NCBI RefSeq assembly: GCF_016907655.1
Contig: NZ_JAFBCL010000001.1
Coordinates: forward strand, 620,001-684,000
Reading direction: 5' to 3'
Source of the DNA: Saccharothrix algeriensis
GTDB lineage: Bacteria; Actinomycetota; Actinomycetes; Mycobacteriales; Pseudonocardiaceae
DNA: 64,000 nt
Both the position numbers and the translations under genes were made by a program. The notes below the pieces were generated by a model. The model saw only the letters and a list, made by a program, of their open reading frames with translations. It did not search any database and was not told the origin of the DNA. Positions 8,925 through 16,541 of the stretch are shown here, piece by piece. How positions within the stretch are numbered: position 1 is the first letter of the stretch; each line of letters begins with the position of its first letter.

Positions 8925-9761
8925 TCAGGGAACGGTCCGGGTGGCCGCGCCCAGGAGCCAGAACACGAGCAGGACCGTCCACACCGCCCCCAGCCCGATC
9001 GCCGCGACGGCGATCGGGCGGTCGTTGCGGCCTTTCCGGCTCGACAGGCCGGCCAGACCGAGGACCAGGCCGAGCGGGGCGCAGAAGCAGGCGGTGGACA
9101 GGACCAGCGCCACGATCGGCAGCGCGGAGACCGAAGGGCGGGCACGATCCGCCGCGTACTCCCACTGCTGTCCCTCATGGTCGTACAGCGGGGCCGCGTA
9201 GGACGGCATCACGTACGGCGGAGCCACATAGGACGGTGTCGCGTGAGGCGGTGCCACATAAGGCGGAGTCACATAGGACGGCGTGGCGTAAGGCGGCGTG
9301 GCGTAAGGCGGCGAGACGTGGGGTGGCGTCACGTGGGGTGGGGTCGCATACGGCGGAGGCGGAGGCGGCCAGTACGCGGTGGTGTGCGGCGGCGGTGGCG
9401 GGGTCGGCGGACCGACCCCCGTGGTGACTTCCTCGCTCTCCCAGACCGACTCGGGGTGCGCGTGCCCCTCGTGCGCCGGGTCGGAACCGGCCGGGTCCTC
9501 CTCCCGCTCACCAGGCGGGCCGTCGGCCGGTCGCGCGCGGGCCGCGTCGACCTCGGCGCGGCGGCTCGGGTCCAGCAGCACGGCCTTGGCGACGTGCAGC
9601 AGCTTCGTCTCGTACTCGTCGCCGCCGGGGCGGTCGGGGTGGACCAGCCGGACCCGCCGCCGGTGCGCGGCGACGATCTCGGCCCGCGTGGCCGTCGGCG
9701 CGACGCCGAGCAGCTCGTACGGGTCGCGGCCGTCGAGGTCCCGCGGGGAGGGGGCGCTCAC
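8925..9761 (-). CDS. DnaJ-domain membrane protein with Pro/Tyr-rich repeat linker
   Basis: About 278 residues in three parts. An N-terminal J-domain (residues about 8-65) has DPYELLGV and the diagnostic HPD tripeptide in LVHPDRPGG. A long linker follows, with about ten near-repeats of PPYATPP/PPHVTPP/PSYVAPP. Two closely spaced hydrophobic helices lie at the C-terminus, separated by a short KGRNDRP loop, resembling the DUF4190 architecture. It probably recruits DnaK to the membrane surface (inference). The GTG start overlaps the stop of the upstream gene by 4 bp (GTGA), so the two are translationally coupled. Confidence 0.8.
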   Translation of the reverse strand: MSAPSPRDLDGRDPYELLGVAPTATRAEIVAAHRRRVRLVHPDRPGGDEYETKLLHVAKAVLLDPSRRAEVDAARARPADGPPGEREEDPAGSDPAHEGHAHPESVWESEEVTTGVGPPTPPPPPHTTAYWPPPPPPYATPPHVTPPHVSPPYATPPYATPSYVTPPYVAPPHATPSYVAPPYVMPSYAAPLYDHEGQQWEYAADRARPSVSALPIVALVLSTACFCAPLGLVLGLAGLSSRKGRNDRPIAVAAIGLGAVWTVLLVFWLLGAATRTVP

Positions 9762-10423
9762 CGCGCGTTCCCCAGCACCTCGGCGCGCCAACAGGTGAGC
9801 TGCCAGGAGCCGGGCCCGGTGTCCTGCCGGTAGCCGTTGCCCACCCCGGCGGCGAAGGTGACGTAGCGCTTGTCGGCCAGGTAGCACCAGACGCTCAGCG
9901 CGGCCCCGCCCAGCGCGCCGGCGGAGCCCGACCGGAAGTAGTAGTAGTCGCGCCACAGGTCGTCGTGGCCGTCGACGAACGGCTCCTGCAGCAGCTGCTG
10001 GGCGCGAGCAGGCAGGTTGCCGAGGAACCCGCTCATGTCCGCGCCCAGCCGGTCGGCCAACGCCGGGGCGGGGGCGCCGGGGCGGCTGCCGGGTGCGGCC
10101 CGCTCGGCGGCGGGCGGGGCGGCAGGTCCGCCCGCGGCCGGCGCGGCGACCGTCGCGCGGCGGAAGCTCGACTCGTCCAGCCGCAGCGCGCGGATCTCGT
10201 GCGCCGGCCCGCCGGCCGCGTTGACCGTCGGCTCCACCGTGACGAACGCCCTGGTGCCGAGCACGACCGCCGCGTTGCGCCCGCTGACGTCGGTCGCCCA
10301 CCACTCCACGAGCGAGCCGATCCGCGCGCCGACCCGCTCCCGGACCTTCGCGCCGAGCCGGTCCCAGACCTCTTCGCGGGTGCCGACGGATTCGGTGAAG
10401 CGCAGGCTCCCCGCCGCGTGCAC
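9758..10423 (-). CDS. hypothetical protein coupled to the DnaJ-like gene
   Basis: No family recognised. The 221-residue form has a beta-rich N-terminal half (RNAAVVLGTRAFVTVEPTV), a central Ala/Pro-rich linker, and a C-terminal half with LWRDYYYFRSG, WCYLADKRYVTFAAG and a final TCWRAEVLG. The stop overlaps the GTG of the downstream J-domain gene (GTGA), so the products are probably made in fixed ratio and may act together. Start is uncertain: GTG 10423 is chosen because the sequence upstream to an ATG at 10561 looks noncoding in composition. Confidence 0.6.
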   Translation of the reverse strand: MHAAGSLRFTESVGTREEVWDRLGAKVRERVGARIGSLVEWWATDVSGRNAAVVLGTRAFVTVEPTVNAAGGPAHEIRALRLDESSFRRATVAAPAAGGPAAPPAAERAAPGSRPGAPAPALADRLGADMSGFLGNLPARAQQLLQEPFVDGHDDLWRDYYYFRSGSAGALGGAALSVWCYLADKRYVTFAAGVGNGYRQDTGPGSWQLTCWRAEVLGNAR

Positions 10424-10637
10424 CGGGCTCGGACCCGTCCGGCGGGCCGGTGACCGCTGCTGGTCACGCCGGTCCGGCGGGCTGCCGCGATCCGATCGCA
10501 GGGGTAAGCGGTCGTCCACCACCGGTGCCCTCCAACAGCCGAGCCGTGATCGGCGACCCATGGTAGTCGAGCGAACACGCCCGATGACAGCCGAACCCGA
10601 GGGCGGGCGACCGCCGGCCACGCGGGCCGGAGCCCGC

Positions 10638-11435
10638 TCAACCGGGCAGCATCGCGCGGCGTCCGGGGGCGGCGGAGGACTGCATGGTCATGCCGCCGTC
10701 GATGACGAGGAGTTGGCCGGTGAGGTAGCGGGACTCGTCGGAGGCGAGGAACACCATGGCGTGACCGATGTCCTCGGGGGAGCCGAGGTAGGGCAGGGCG
10801 TTGCCCCCCTTGAGGGCTTCGATCACGTCGTCCGGCAGGTTGTCCTCCAGGGCCGGGGTCATGACGGCGCCGGGCGCGATGGCGTTGCAGCGCACGCGCT
10901 GGGGTCCGTACTGGACGGCGATCGACTTCGTGATGCTGACGACGGCGGCTTTGACGGCGCCGTAGGAGGTTTGCAGGACGTCACCCACCAGGGCGGCCAC
11001 GGAGGCCGTGTTGATGACGGACCCGCCGCCGGCGCGGATCAGGTGGGGCAACGCGTGCCGGGTGCCCAGGAGGGTGCTGCGCACGTTGAGGGCGACGGCC
11101 CGGTCGAACTCGGCCATGTCCATGCGCAGCAGGTCCAGGTCCTTGCGCGGGTTGGTCCCGCCGACGTGGTTGCACAGCACGTGCAGCTCGCCGAACTCCC
11201 CGACCGCCGCGTCGATCATGCCGACGACCGAGGACTCGTCGGTGACGTCCACGGTGACGGGCAGCGCCCGCCCGCCTGCCCCCTCGACCAGCGCGGCGGT
11301 CTCCTCGGCCCCCTGGGTGTTGTGGTCGGCGACCACGACCCGGGCGCCTTCCCGGCCCATCAGCTCGGCGGCCGACCTGCCGATCCCACTGCCGGCCCCG
11401 GTGATCACCACCACTTTGCCCTTCAGGCGTTCCAT
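10638..11435 (-). CDS. classical SDR family oxidoreductase
   Basis: A 265-residue short-chain dehydrogenase/reductase. It shows TGAGSGIG for the cofactor, an acidic residue after beta-2 (VVADHNT) that favours NAD(H), the catalytic Ser in INTASVAAL and the YGAVK YxxxK motif. The usual NNAG motif is changed to CNHVGG. The C-terminus (MTMQSSAAPGRRAMLPG) extends slightly past the usual DGG end. The ATG at 11435 has a good Shine-Dalgarno (GAGAGGAA) 7 bp upstream. The gene is divergent from the Tat-exported GMC oxidoreductase; a shared pathway is possible but unproven. Confidence 0.9.
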   Translation of the reverse strand: MERLKGKVVVITGAGSGIGRSAAELMGREGARVVVADHNTQGAEETAALVEGAGGRALPVTVDVTDESSVVGMIDAAVGEFGELHVLCNHVGGTNPRKDLDLLRMDMAEFDRAVALNVRSTLLGTRHALPHLIRAGGGSVINTASVAALVGDVLQTSYGAVKAAVVSITKSIAVQYGPQRVRCNAIAPGAVMTPALEDNLPDDVIEALKGGNALPYLGSPEDIGHAMVFLASDESRYLTGQLLVIDGGMTMQSSAAPGRRAMLPG

Positions 11436-11975
11436 CGCGGGTTCCTCTCGTCGTGCCCGGTGCCCAGTGTGTTGCGACGGCCGCCCGGACGCTCGCCGGG
11501 CGGACCGGCGCGACCCCCGGCGCCGCGCCCCCTGCGGCGGCGGACACCGAGGAAATGTCACTTCCGGGATATTCGGACCGGCGGCCGGGCACACCACCGG
11601 GAATTCCACCCCGAAAAGGAATTCCCGCCCCGGGAACTCGACCGGGACGACTTGACCGATTCCCCCCGGCCGAACGGACGAATGCCTTGAGGAGAACGCG
11701 CCGGCCGGTTACGCTGCACTTCAGCCGTCCCCACCTCGACTTCCCGAACCAGTGCGGACAATCGACCCCGCCGAATCCCGGGACGAGCCGGTCACCGCCG
11801 CCGGCCGATTGTCCCCGCTGTCGGTCCGACCGACAACGCGCCCCGAACCCGACGCCGCCGCGATCCGCGGTTCTTTCGGCGCGCCCGACCACCCGCGCCG
11901 GGTCGGCGCGCGGTTCCACGCCCGTCCGACCCGTGCCCGAGAGCAGTGCCCCACCGCGCAGGAAGGGTCCAGGAA
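11436..11975. other. divergent intergenic region with inverted repeat
   Basis: No gene seen in this 540-bp divergent region. It contains an inverted repeat GGGAATTCC/GGAATTCCC (11599-11607 and 11618-11626, 10-bp spacer) that could be an operator, and a good sigma-70-type promoter (separate entry) oriented toward the GMC gene. Confidence 0.45.
11687..11715 (+). promoter_or_regulatory. predicted housekeeping-type promoter toward the GMC oxidoreductase
   Basis: TTGAGG at 11687-11692 and TACGCT at 11710-11715 are separated by 17 bp, close to the actinomycete vegetative consensus. The start would be near 11722, leaving a leader of about 250 nt before the ATG at 11976. Confidence 0.45.
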
Positions 11976-13565
11976 ATGACCACGCGACAGCGCTTGTCCC
12001 GACGCGGCCTGCTGGCCGGCGTCGGCGCCACCGCAGTGACGATCGGGTTGGGCGCCTCCCCCTCCCCCGCTCGCGCCACGCCCACGCCGACGCGGGACGA
12101 GCGCTACCGGGCCGTCGTCCTGGGCAGCGGGTTCGGCGGCGGCGTCGCGGCCCTGCGGCTGGCCCGCGCCGGCGTGCGCACCCTCGTCCTGGAGCGGGGC
12201 CGCTGGTGGAACAGCGTCCCCAACGACAACACCTTCCCGCGGTTCTTCCACCCCGACCGGCGGGTGAGCTGGCTGGAGCCGACCCCGGTGCTGCCCGCGT
12301 CCCCACCGGCGCTGTTCAAGCCCTACACCGGTCTGGTCGAGCGGATCCGCGGCCTGGGGATGAGCGTCCTGTGCGGCGCGGGCGTCGGCGGCGGTTCCCT
12401 GCACTACGAGGGCATTTCGCTGCAGCCCTCGGAGGAGCTGTTCACCAAGGTGATGCCCTCATCGGTGGACTACGACGAGATGGCCGCCGTCTACTACCCG
12501 AGGGCGGCCTCGATGCTGAACTTCTCCCCCATCCCGGACGACATCCTCAACCACGTCCGCTACACCCCCTCCAGGAGGTTCCTCGCCGATTCCGCGCTGG
12601 CCGGCGGCACCCCGGTGCGCGTGCTGCAGCCGATGAACTGGGACGTGATCCGCGCCGAGCTGCGCGGCGACCTGCCGCCCTGGTCCGCCCACGGCGACTT
12701 CCTCTACGGGGTCAACAACGGCGCCCGGTACTCGGTGGACAAGACCTACCTGGCCCAGGCGCTGGCCACCGGCCTGGTCACCATCGCCCCGCTGCACGTG
12801 GTCGACGAGGTGACCAGGGGGACCTCGACCCGGTACGTGCTGCGCTGCCGGCGCATCGACACCGACGGCGTCACGCAGGAGAACGTGCTCGTCCACACCG
12901 ACAGCCTCCTCCTCAACGCCGGGTCGGCCAACACCTCCAAGCTGCTGGTGCGCGCCAAGGGCCGCGGCGCGCTGCCGAACCTGCCGCCCGCCGTCGGGCG
13001 GTACTGGGGCACCAACGGCGACCGGCTCCTGCTGCGCACCGAGGTGCCCCAACCCACCCTGCCCTACCAGGGCGGCCCGACCAGCGCCGCGTCACTGCAC
13101 TGGGACGCGCCCACCGGCCCCGCGACCCTGTTCCACATCCCCGCGCCGTTCGACGTCGAGACCTTCACCATGTTCATCGGGTCCATGGCCATCCCGAACG
13201 GCCACGGCGCGTTCCACTACGACCCGCTCACCGACTCCGCGCGCCTGGTCTGGCCGCCGACCTCCGACGTGGAACCGGAGATCGCCATCGACGCCGCCGC
13301 CGCCCGGATGGCGCTGACCAGCGGCGGCGTCTTCGTGCCGACGCAACCGGTGGACCCCAGCACCTACCACCCGCTGGGCGGCGCGGTGATCGGCCCCGTC
13401 TGCGACCCCTACGGCAGAGTCCACGACAACCCCGGCCTCTACGTCACCGACGGCTCCCTCATCCCCGGCTCCACCGCCTGCTGCAACCCCTCCTGGACCA
13501 TCACCGCCCTCGCCGAACGCTGCCTGGACCGCATCGTCACCCAGGACGTCGGCACGATCATCTAA
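11976..13565 (+). CDS. Tat-exported GMC-family FAD oxidoreductase (cholesterol-oxidase-like)
   Basis: A 529-residue protein. The N-terminus RQRLSRRGLLAG plus a hydrophobic stretch and ARA site is a twin-arginine signal peptide. The FAD-binding motif GSGFGGGVAALRLA follows at about residue 47, then GAGVGGGSLHYEG. At the C-terminus are HPLGG and CCNPSWTITALAER, matching the His and Asn active-site positions of cholesterol oxidases. Oxidation of a sterol or other hydrophobic alcohol outside the membrane is likely. The ATG has a purine-rich AGGAA just upstream (longer frames upstream lack one). A cytoplasmic paralogue lies at 52398-53891. Confidence 0.88.
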   Translation: MTTRQRLSRRGLLAGVGATAVTIGLGASPSPARATPTPTRDERYRAVVLGSGFGGGVAALRLARAGVRTLVLERGRWWNSVPNDNTFPRFFHPDRRVSWLEPTPVLPASPPALFKPYTGLVERIRGLGMSVLCGAGVGGGSLHYEGISLQPSEELFTKVMPSSVDYDEMAAVYYPRAASMLNFSPIPDDILNHVRYTPSRRFLADSALAGGTPVRVLQPMNWDVIRAELRGDLPPWSAHGDFLYGVNNGARYSVDKTYLAQALATGLVTIAPLHVVDEVTRGTSTRYVLRCRRIDTDGVTQENVLVHTDSLLLNAGSANTSKLLVRAKGRGALPNLPPAVGRYWGTNGDRLLLRTEVPQPTLPYQGGPTSAASLHWDAPTGPATLFHIPAPFDVETFTMFIGSMAIPNGHGAFHYDPLTDSARLVWPPTSDVEPEIAIDAAAARMALTSGGVFVPTQPVDPSTYHPLGGAVIGPVCDPYGRVHDNPGLYVTDGSLIPGSTACCNPSWTITALAERCLDRIVTQDVGTII

Positions 13566-13650
13566 CCCCTCACACCCAATACACCCCACACGCCCCTATT
13601 GCATCTGTAGCTCTTGGCTCTTGGCACGTCCAGTGCAGACCGGTTTCTTC

Positions 13651-13773
13651 GTGTTCTCCCCGTATGGCCTGCCCGGAGGGCTACCATGCTTTCTTGGGGG
13701 GTGCAAGCACGCTTTTCGCTTGCACCCCCCAAGAAAGCATGGTCGTCTTTGACAGGTCATGCGGGGGGAACAC
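13651..13773. repeat. long palindromic element, copy 1
   Basis: A nested inverted repeat. Inner stem: 26 bp, perfect, 13683-13708 paired with 13718-13743, loop of 9 nt. Outer arms: 13651-13671 (starting GTGTTCTCCCCGTA) pair with 13753-13773 with three mismatches. The element follows the GMC gene by about 85 bp and could act as its terminator. Compare copy 2 at 13937, which has the same outer arms and a differently sequenced but equally perfect inner stem. Confidence 0.85.
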
Positions 13774-13786
13774 GACCGCTCTTGCT

Positions 13787-13930
13787 CTTCCTTCTCCTTG
13801 GCGGCCTGCCTGTCCGGCGAGGACTCTTTAAAGCTTTTCAGCTTAGATCGGTACGGCCCCAAATCTGACCCGGATCGGTGCGCGACCCAAGTATGAAGAG
13901 CGGCCGGGAGGCCCCCAAGGAGGAGGGAAG
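13787..13930. repeat. imperfect inverted flanks between the two palindromic elements
   Basis: The segment 13787-13810 (CTTCCTTCTCCTTGG...) is an imperfect inverted copy of 13902-13930. So the sequences outside the two palindromic elements are homologous in opposite orientation, giving a larger head-to-head arrangement. The middle (about 13825-13860) includes an unusually AT-rich stretch with TTTAAAGC. No gene seen. Confidence 0.6.
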
Positions 13931-14120
13931 TGCGTCGTGTTCTCCCCGTACGGCCTGCCGGAGGCAATCATCTTTGTCGGGAGGTGTCAAGCGAAGAACG
14001 TGCTTGACACCTCCCGACAAAGATGATTGGGCTGCGCCCAGGCCGTACTGATCTTCAATTGTTGGGGTCTGTGGTGGCTTGTGTCGGTGGGTGGGGCTGT
14101 CCCGGGGGTACCCGTGGGGT

Positions 14121-14612
14121 ATGCGCTATCCCGATGGTGGTGGCCTGACCGGACGGGAACGGGCCCGACGTGAGGCGGTGCGGATGCAGGCCGCCGACTG
14201 GTTCGAGCGTGGTGTGGGCGCCTGCGAGGTCGCTCGTGGTCTGCGGGTGTCGACCAAGTCCGCCTATGCCTGGCGGCGTTTGTGGCGTGCCGGGGGCCGG
14301 CAGGCCCTGCGCTCCAGGGGGCCGGGCGGGCCGGACTGCCGTCTGGACCGGGCCCGGCTCGACCGGCTGGTCCAGGCCCTGGAGCAGGGGCCGGCCGCCC
14401 ACGGGTACACCGAGGATCGACGCTGGACCCTGGCCAGGGTCGCGGAGCTGGTCGCGCGGTTGTTCGCGGTGCGCTACACCCCGGCCGGGATGTCGCTGGT
14501 GCTGCACCGCATCGGTTACAGCCCCCAGGTGCCGGCCCGGCGGGCCGACCGCCGTGACGAGGCCGCGGTCACCGCCTGGCGGCGGGAGTCGTGGGCGCGG
14601 GGAAAACCCTAG
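14121..14612 (+). CDS. IS630-family transposase, OrfA (DNA-binding part)
   Basis: A 163-residue product. It has an N-terminal helix-turn-helix region (RMQAADWFERGVGACEVARGLRVS... about residues 20-60) typical of IS630 OrfA, followed by a winged-helix-like segment with GYTEDRRWTLARVAELV. It ends in TAG at 14610-14612, just after the slippery heptamer G GGA AAA at 14600-14606 in the zero frame. A -1 slip at that site enters OrfB and yields the full-length transposase. ATG 14121 chosen; an in-frame GTG lies further upstream. Confidence 0.88.
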   Translation: MRYPDGGGLTGRERARREAVRMQAADWFERGVGACEVARGLRVSTKSAYAWRRLWRAGGRQALRSRGPGGPDCRLDRARLDRLVQALEQGPAAHGYTEDRRWTLARVAELVARLFAVRYTPAGMSLVLHRIGYSPQVPARRADRRDEAAVTAWRRESWARGKP

Positions 14613-15202
14613 CCGCGGACCTGGGCGCCTGGTTGTGCTTCGAGGACGAGACCGGCTGCAACACCCGCCCGCACAAGGCCCGCACCTGGGCAAGGCGCGG
14701 CCACACCCCGGTCCTGCCCTACTGGGCCGGTTCCCAGGGTCGGATCTCGGTGGCCGGCCTGCTCTGCGTCAAACCCGGCGAACGCACCCGGCTGCTGCAC
14801 CGGGTGCTCGTGCACCACCGCCGCCGCAGCCCGCCGGCCCCGCGCAGCTTCCTCGAGCGGCACTACCTCGCGCTGCTGGACGACGCCCACCGTCGCCTGG
14901 GCGGCCCGATCGTGCTGATCTGGGACAACCTCGACCGGCACATCAGCGCCCGGATACGGCCCGCCCTCGCCGCCCGGGACTGGCTGCACGTGATCCGACT
15001 ACCCGCCTACGCCCCGGAACTCAACCCGGTGGAAGGGGTGTGGTCACACCTCAAACGCGGTCTGGCCAACCTCGCCCCCGTCGGTCTGAACGACCTGGTC
15101 CCGATCGTGCGCCGCCGACTCCGCCTCATCCGGAACCGGCCCGACCTGCTCGACGGATTCCTCGCCCACACCGGCCTGACCCTCACCCCCGAACCAACCT
15201 GA
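14591..15202 (+). CDS. IS630-family transposase, OrfB (DDE catalytic domain)
   Basis: The frame is -1 relative to OrfA and is expected to be translated as a fusion through frameshifting at 14600-14606. The DDE triad of IS630 enzymes is intact: FEDETG (first Asp), WDNLDRH (second Asp) and YAPELNPVEGVWSHLK (Glu). Its stop at 15200-15202 reaches the right inverted repeat. A GTG at 14591 could in principle start it independently, but there is no ribosome binding site. Confidence 0.9.
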   Translation: MGAGKTLAADLGAWLCFEDETGCNTRPHKARTWARRGHTPVLPYWAGSQGRISVAGLLCVKPGERTRLLHRVLVHHRRRSPPAPRSFLERHYLALLDDAHRRLGGPIVLIWDNLDRHISARIRPALAARDWLHVIRLPAYAPELNPVEGVWSHLKRGLANLAPVGLNDLVPIVRRRLRLIRNRPDLLDGFLAHTGLTLTPEPT

Positions 15203-15259
15203 CCCCAACAATTGAAGATCAGTACGGGGAGAACACGAGGCACACGGCTGCGCTGAACA

Positions 15260-15394
15260 GCGCCGCCGCGCGGAGCGCGGCTGAGGCGAGAGCTGAAGCG
15301 CCGCCGCGCGGAGCGCGGCTGAGGCGAGAGCTGAAGCGCCGCCGCGCGGGGCGCGGCTAACGGCGAGAGCTGAGCGCCGCCGCGCGAAGCGCGG
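15260..15394. repeat. 38-bp tandem repeat, about 3.5 copies
   Basis: Units at 15260-15297, 15298-15335, 15336-15373 and a partial at 15374-15394. The first two are identical. Each contains a CCGCGC/GCGCGG hairpin. The array lies between the outer arm of palindromic element 2 and the end of the RDD gene, where it may terminate RDD-gene transcription. A further short duplication built on GTCGGGCCGCC and ATGCCT follows at about 15403-15440. Confidence 0.8.
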
Positions 15395-15450
15395 CCCGAA
15401 GCGTCGGGCCGCCATGCCTGTCGGGCCGCCCATGCCTAGCGCACAGCGCG

Positions 15451-16044
15451 TCAGCCGCCGCGTACGTCGGTCAGCCGCACGAGGCCGGTGGCGTGCAGCT
15501 GCCGCGTGGCGGTCCGGTCGATGCTGGTCCGCGCGAGGGAGCCACCGGCGCCCGCACCGCCCAGCACCACAGCGGCGACCAGCAGCGGCAGCAGGAGGGT
15601 CCGGACCAGCATGGCCCAGCAGGCTTGGAGACCCACCCGGCCGCCGTCCCGCGACCGGACGAGCTGCGTGCCGGTGAGCACCGCGCCGAGCGCCCGGCCG
15701 TTGCCGTAGCACAAGCCGTACAGCAGCGGCACCGCGATCAGCACCCCGATGAACAACAAGGCGACGGTGCCACCGGGTAGCTCCATCCTGCGGTCCACCA
15801 ACGCCACCACGACGATGCCGGCCGCCGATCCCAGGAGGAACACCGCGAAGTCGACCAGCCACGCCAGGAACCGCACCGGTTCTCCCGCCTGGACGTACAG
15901 GGTGCCGTCGCCGAACGCCGCCAGCCGCTTGGCGGGACCGGGGCCGAGCGCACTCCCGGCGAACGCCTTGGCGGTCTCCAGGCGGGTCGACGGACGGCCT
16001 GTCCCGGGGACGGTCACGGTGCGCTCCTGGTGGGTCGGCGGCAT
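15451..16044 (-). CDS. RDD family membrane protein
   Basis: A 197-residue protein with a basic N-terminus, then LAWLVDFAVFLLGSAAGIVVV with the membrane-embedded Asp typical of RDD proteins. Two further hydrophobic segments follow (about residues 85-110 and 135-160) around a cytoplasmic loop with GRALGAVLTGTQLV, the usual RDD motif. Function is unknown; RDD proteins are proposed to be transporters or ion exchangers. ATG at 16044 chosen because upstream in-frame sequence has no coding character. Confidence 0.8.
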   Translation of the reverse strand: MPPTHQERTVTVPGTGRPSTRLETAKAFAGSALGPGPAKRLAAFGDGTLYVQAGEPVRFLAWLVDFAVFLLGSAAGIVVVALVDRRMELPGGTVALLFIGVLIAVPLLYGLCYGNGRALGAVLTGTQLVRSRDGGRVGLQACWAMLVRTLLLPLLVAAVVLGGAGAGGSLARTSIDRTATRQLHATGLVRLTDVRGG

Positions 16045-16541
16045 GGCGCGGTCGCAGCGGCGCCGGCGTCCGGCACCGCGGCGATGAGGATAAACGGCAC
16101 CACCGGCAACGGTCATGGTCGCGCTGCGCCGGTGACGGCCGCTCGGCCCCGCCCCCACCGGTCGGGGGTCAGCGCCTTCGGGTAGCGGGAGACCTCGTCC
16201 GGCACGCCCTTGCACGACGGGTACGCCGGTGCGCCGACGGCCCGGCAGGGTCACCGTGCCGTTCGCCGCCACGAATCGCGACAGCGTGCTCTCCGACGAC
16301 TGGTGGTCCGCGTTGCGGAACACTCCTTTGCGCGATCGGCCTTTTAGCAAAAGGCGATCCACAGTGGATGTTCGTCGGGCAGCGCACGCGAGGCCCACCG
16401 TCGTTCGCTCGTTCGAGTGGACCGGCGCCGCTGTCGCGCCGTCGACGCCGGGAGGCGTCCGGGACACTGGGCGGGAGACCGATCGGGTCCGCGCGCCGAC
16501 CCGGCCGGGACCGTTCGACGAACCGACCGGAGGTCGCAGCG
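16045..16541. other. intergenic region, possible gene remnant and hairpin
   Basis: On the minus strand, about 16360-16245 reads as a protein-like stretch (LSRFVAANGTVTLPG), and after a frame change about 16245-16155 reads AYPSCKGVPDEVSRYPKAL. This could be a decayed or frameshifted small gene. A GCCTTTT-AGC-AAAAGGC hairpin lies at 16339-16355, followed by a TCCACAGTGGA palindrome at 16358-16368. None of this is secure. Confidence 0.3.

Larger units (their letters stand above)
14048..15222 (+). mobile_element. IS630-family insertion sequence, complete
   Basis: A 1,175-bp element with perfect 22-bp terminal inverted repeats (14048-14069 and 15201-15222; tip CTGATCTTCAATTG), flanked by a TA duplication (14046-14047 and 15223-15224), the target signature of the IS630/Tc1-mariner group. 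It carries two overlapping frames joined by a -1 frameshift signal, and all catalytic residues are present, so it looks recent and potentially active. Confidence 0.95.
13937..15236. repeat. long palindromic element, copy 2, split by the IS630-type element
   Basis: Inner stem: 28 bp, perfect, 13965-13992 paired with 14002-14029, loop of 9 nt. The left outer arm is 13937-13957. Its right partner is split: 14039-14047 before the insertion and 15225-15236 after it. Removing the insertion and one TA restores a perfect 21-bp inverted arm. The element therefore predates the insertion. Confidence 0.85.

Noticed and set aside
13651..14029. CRISPR-like array
   Set aside because: Only two units, each a long self-complementary hairpin with no spacers of regular length and no cas genes.
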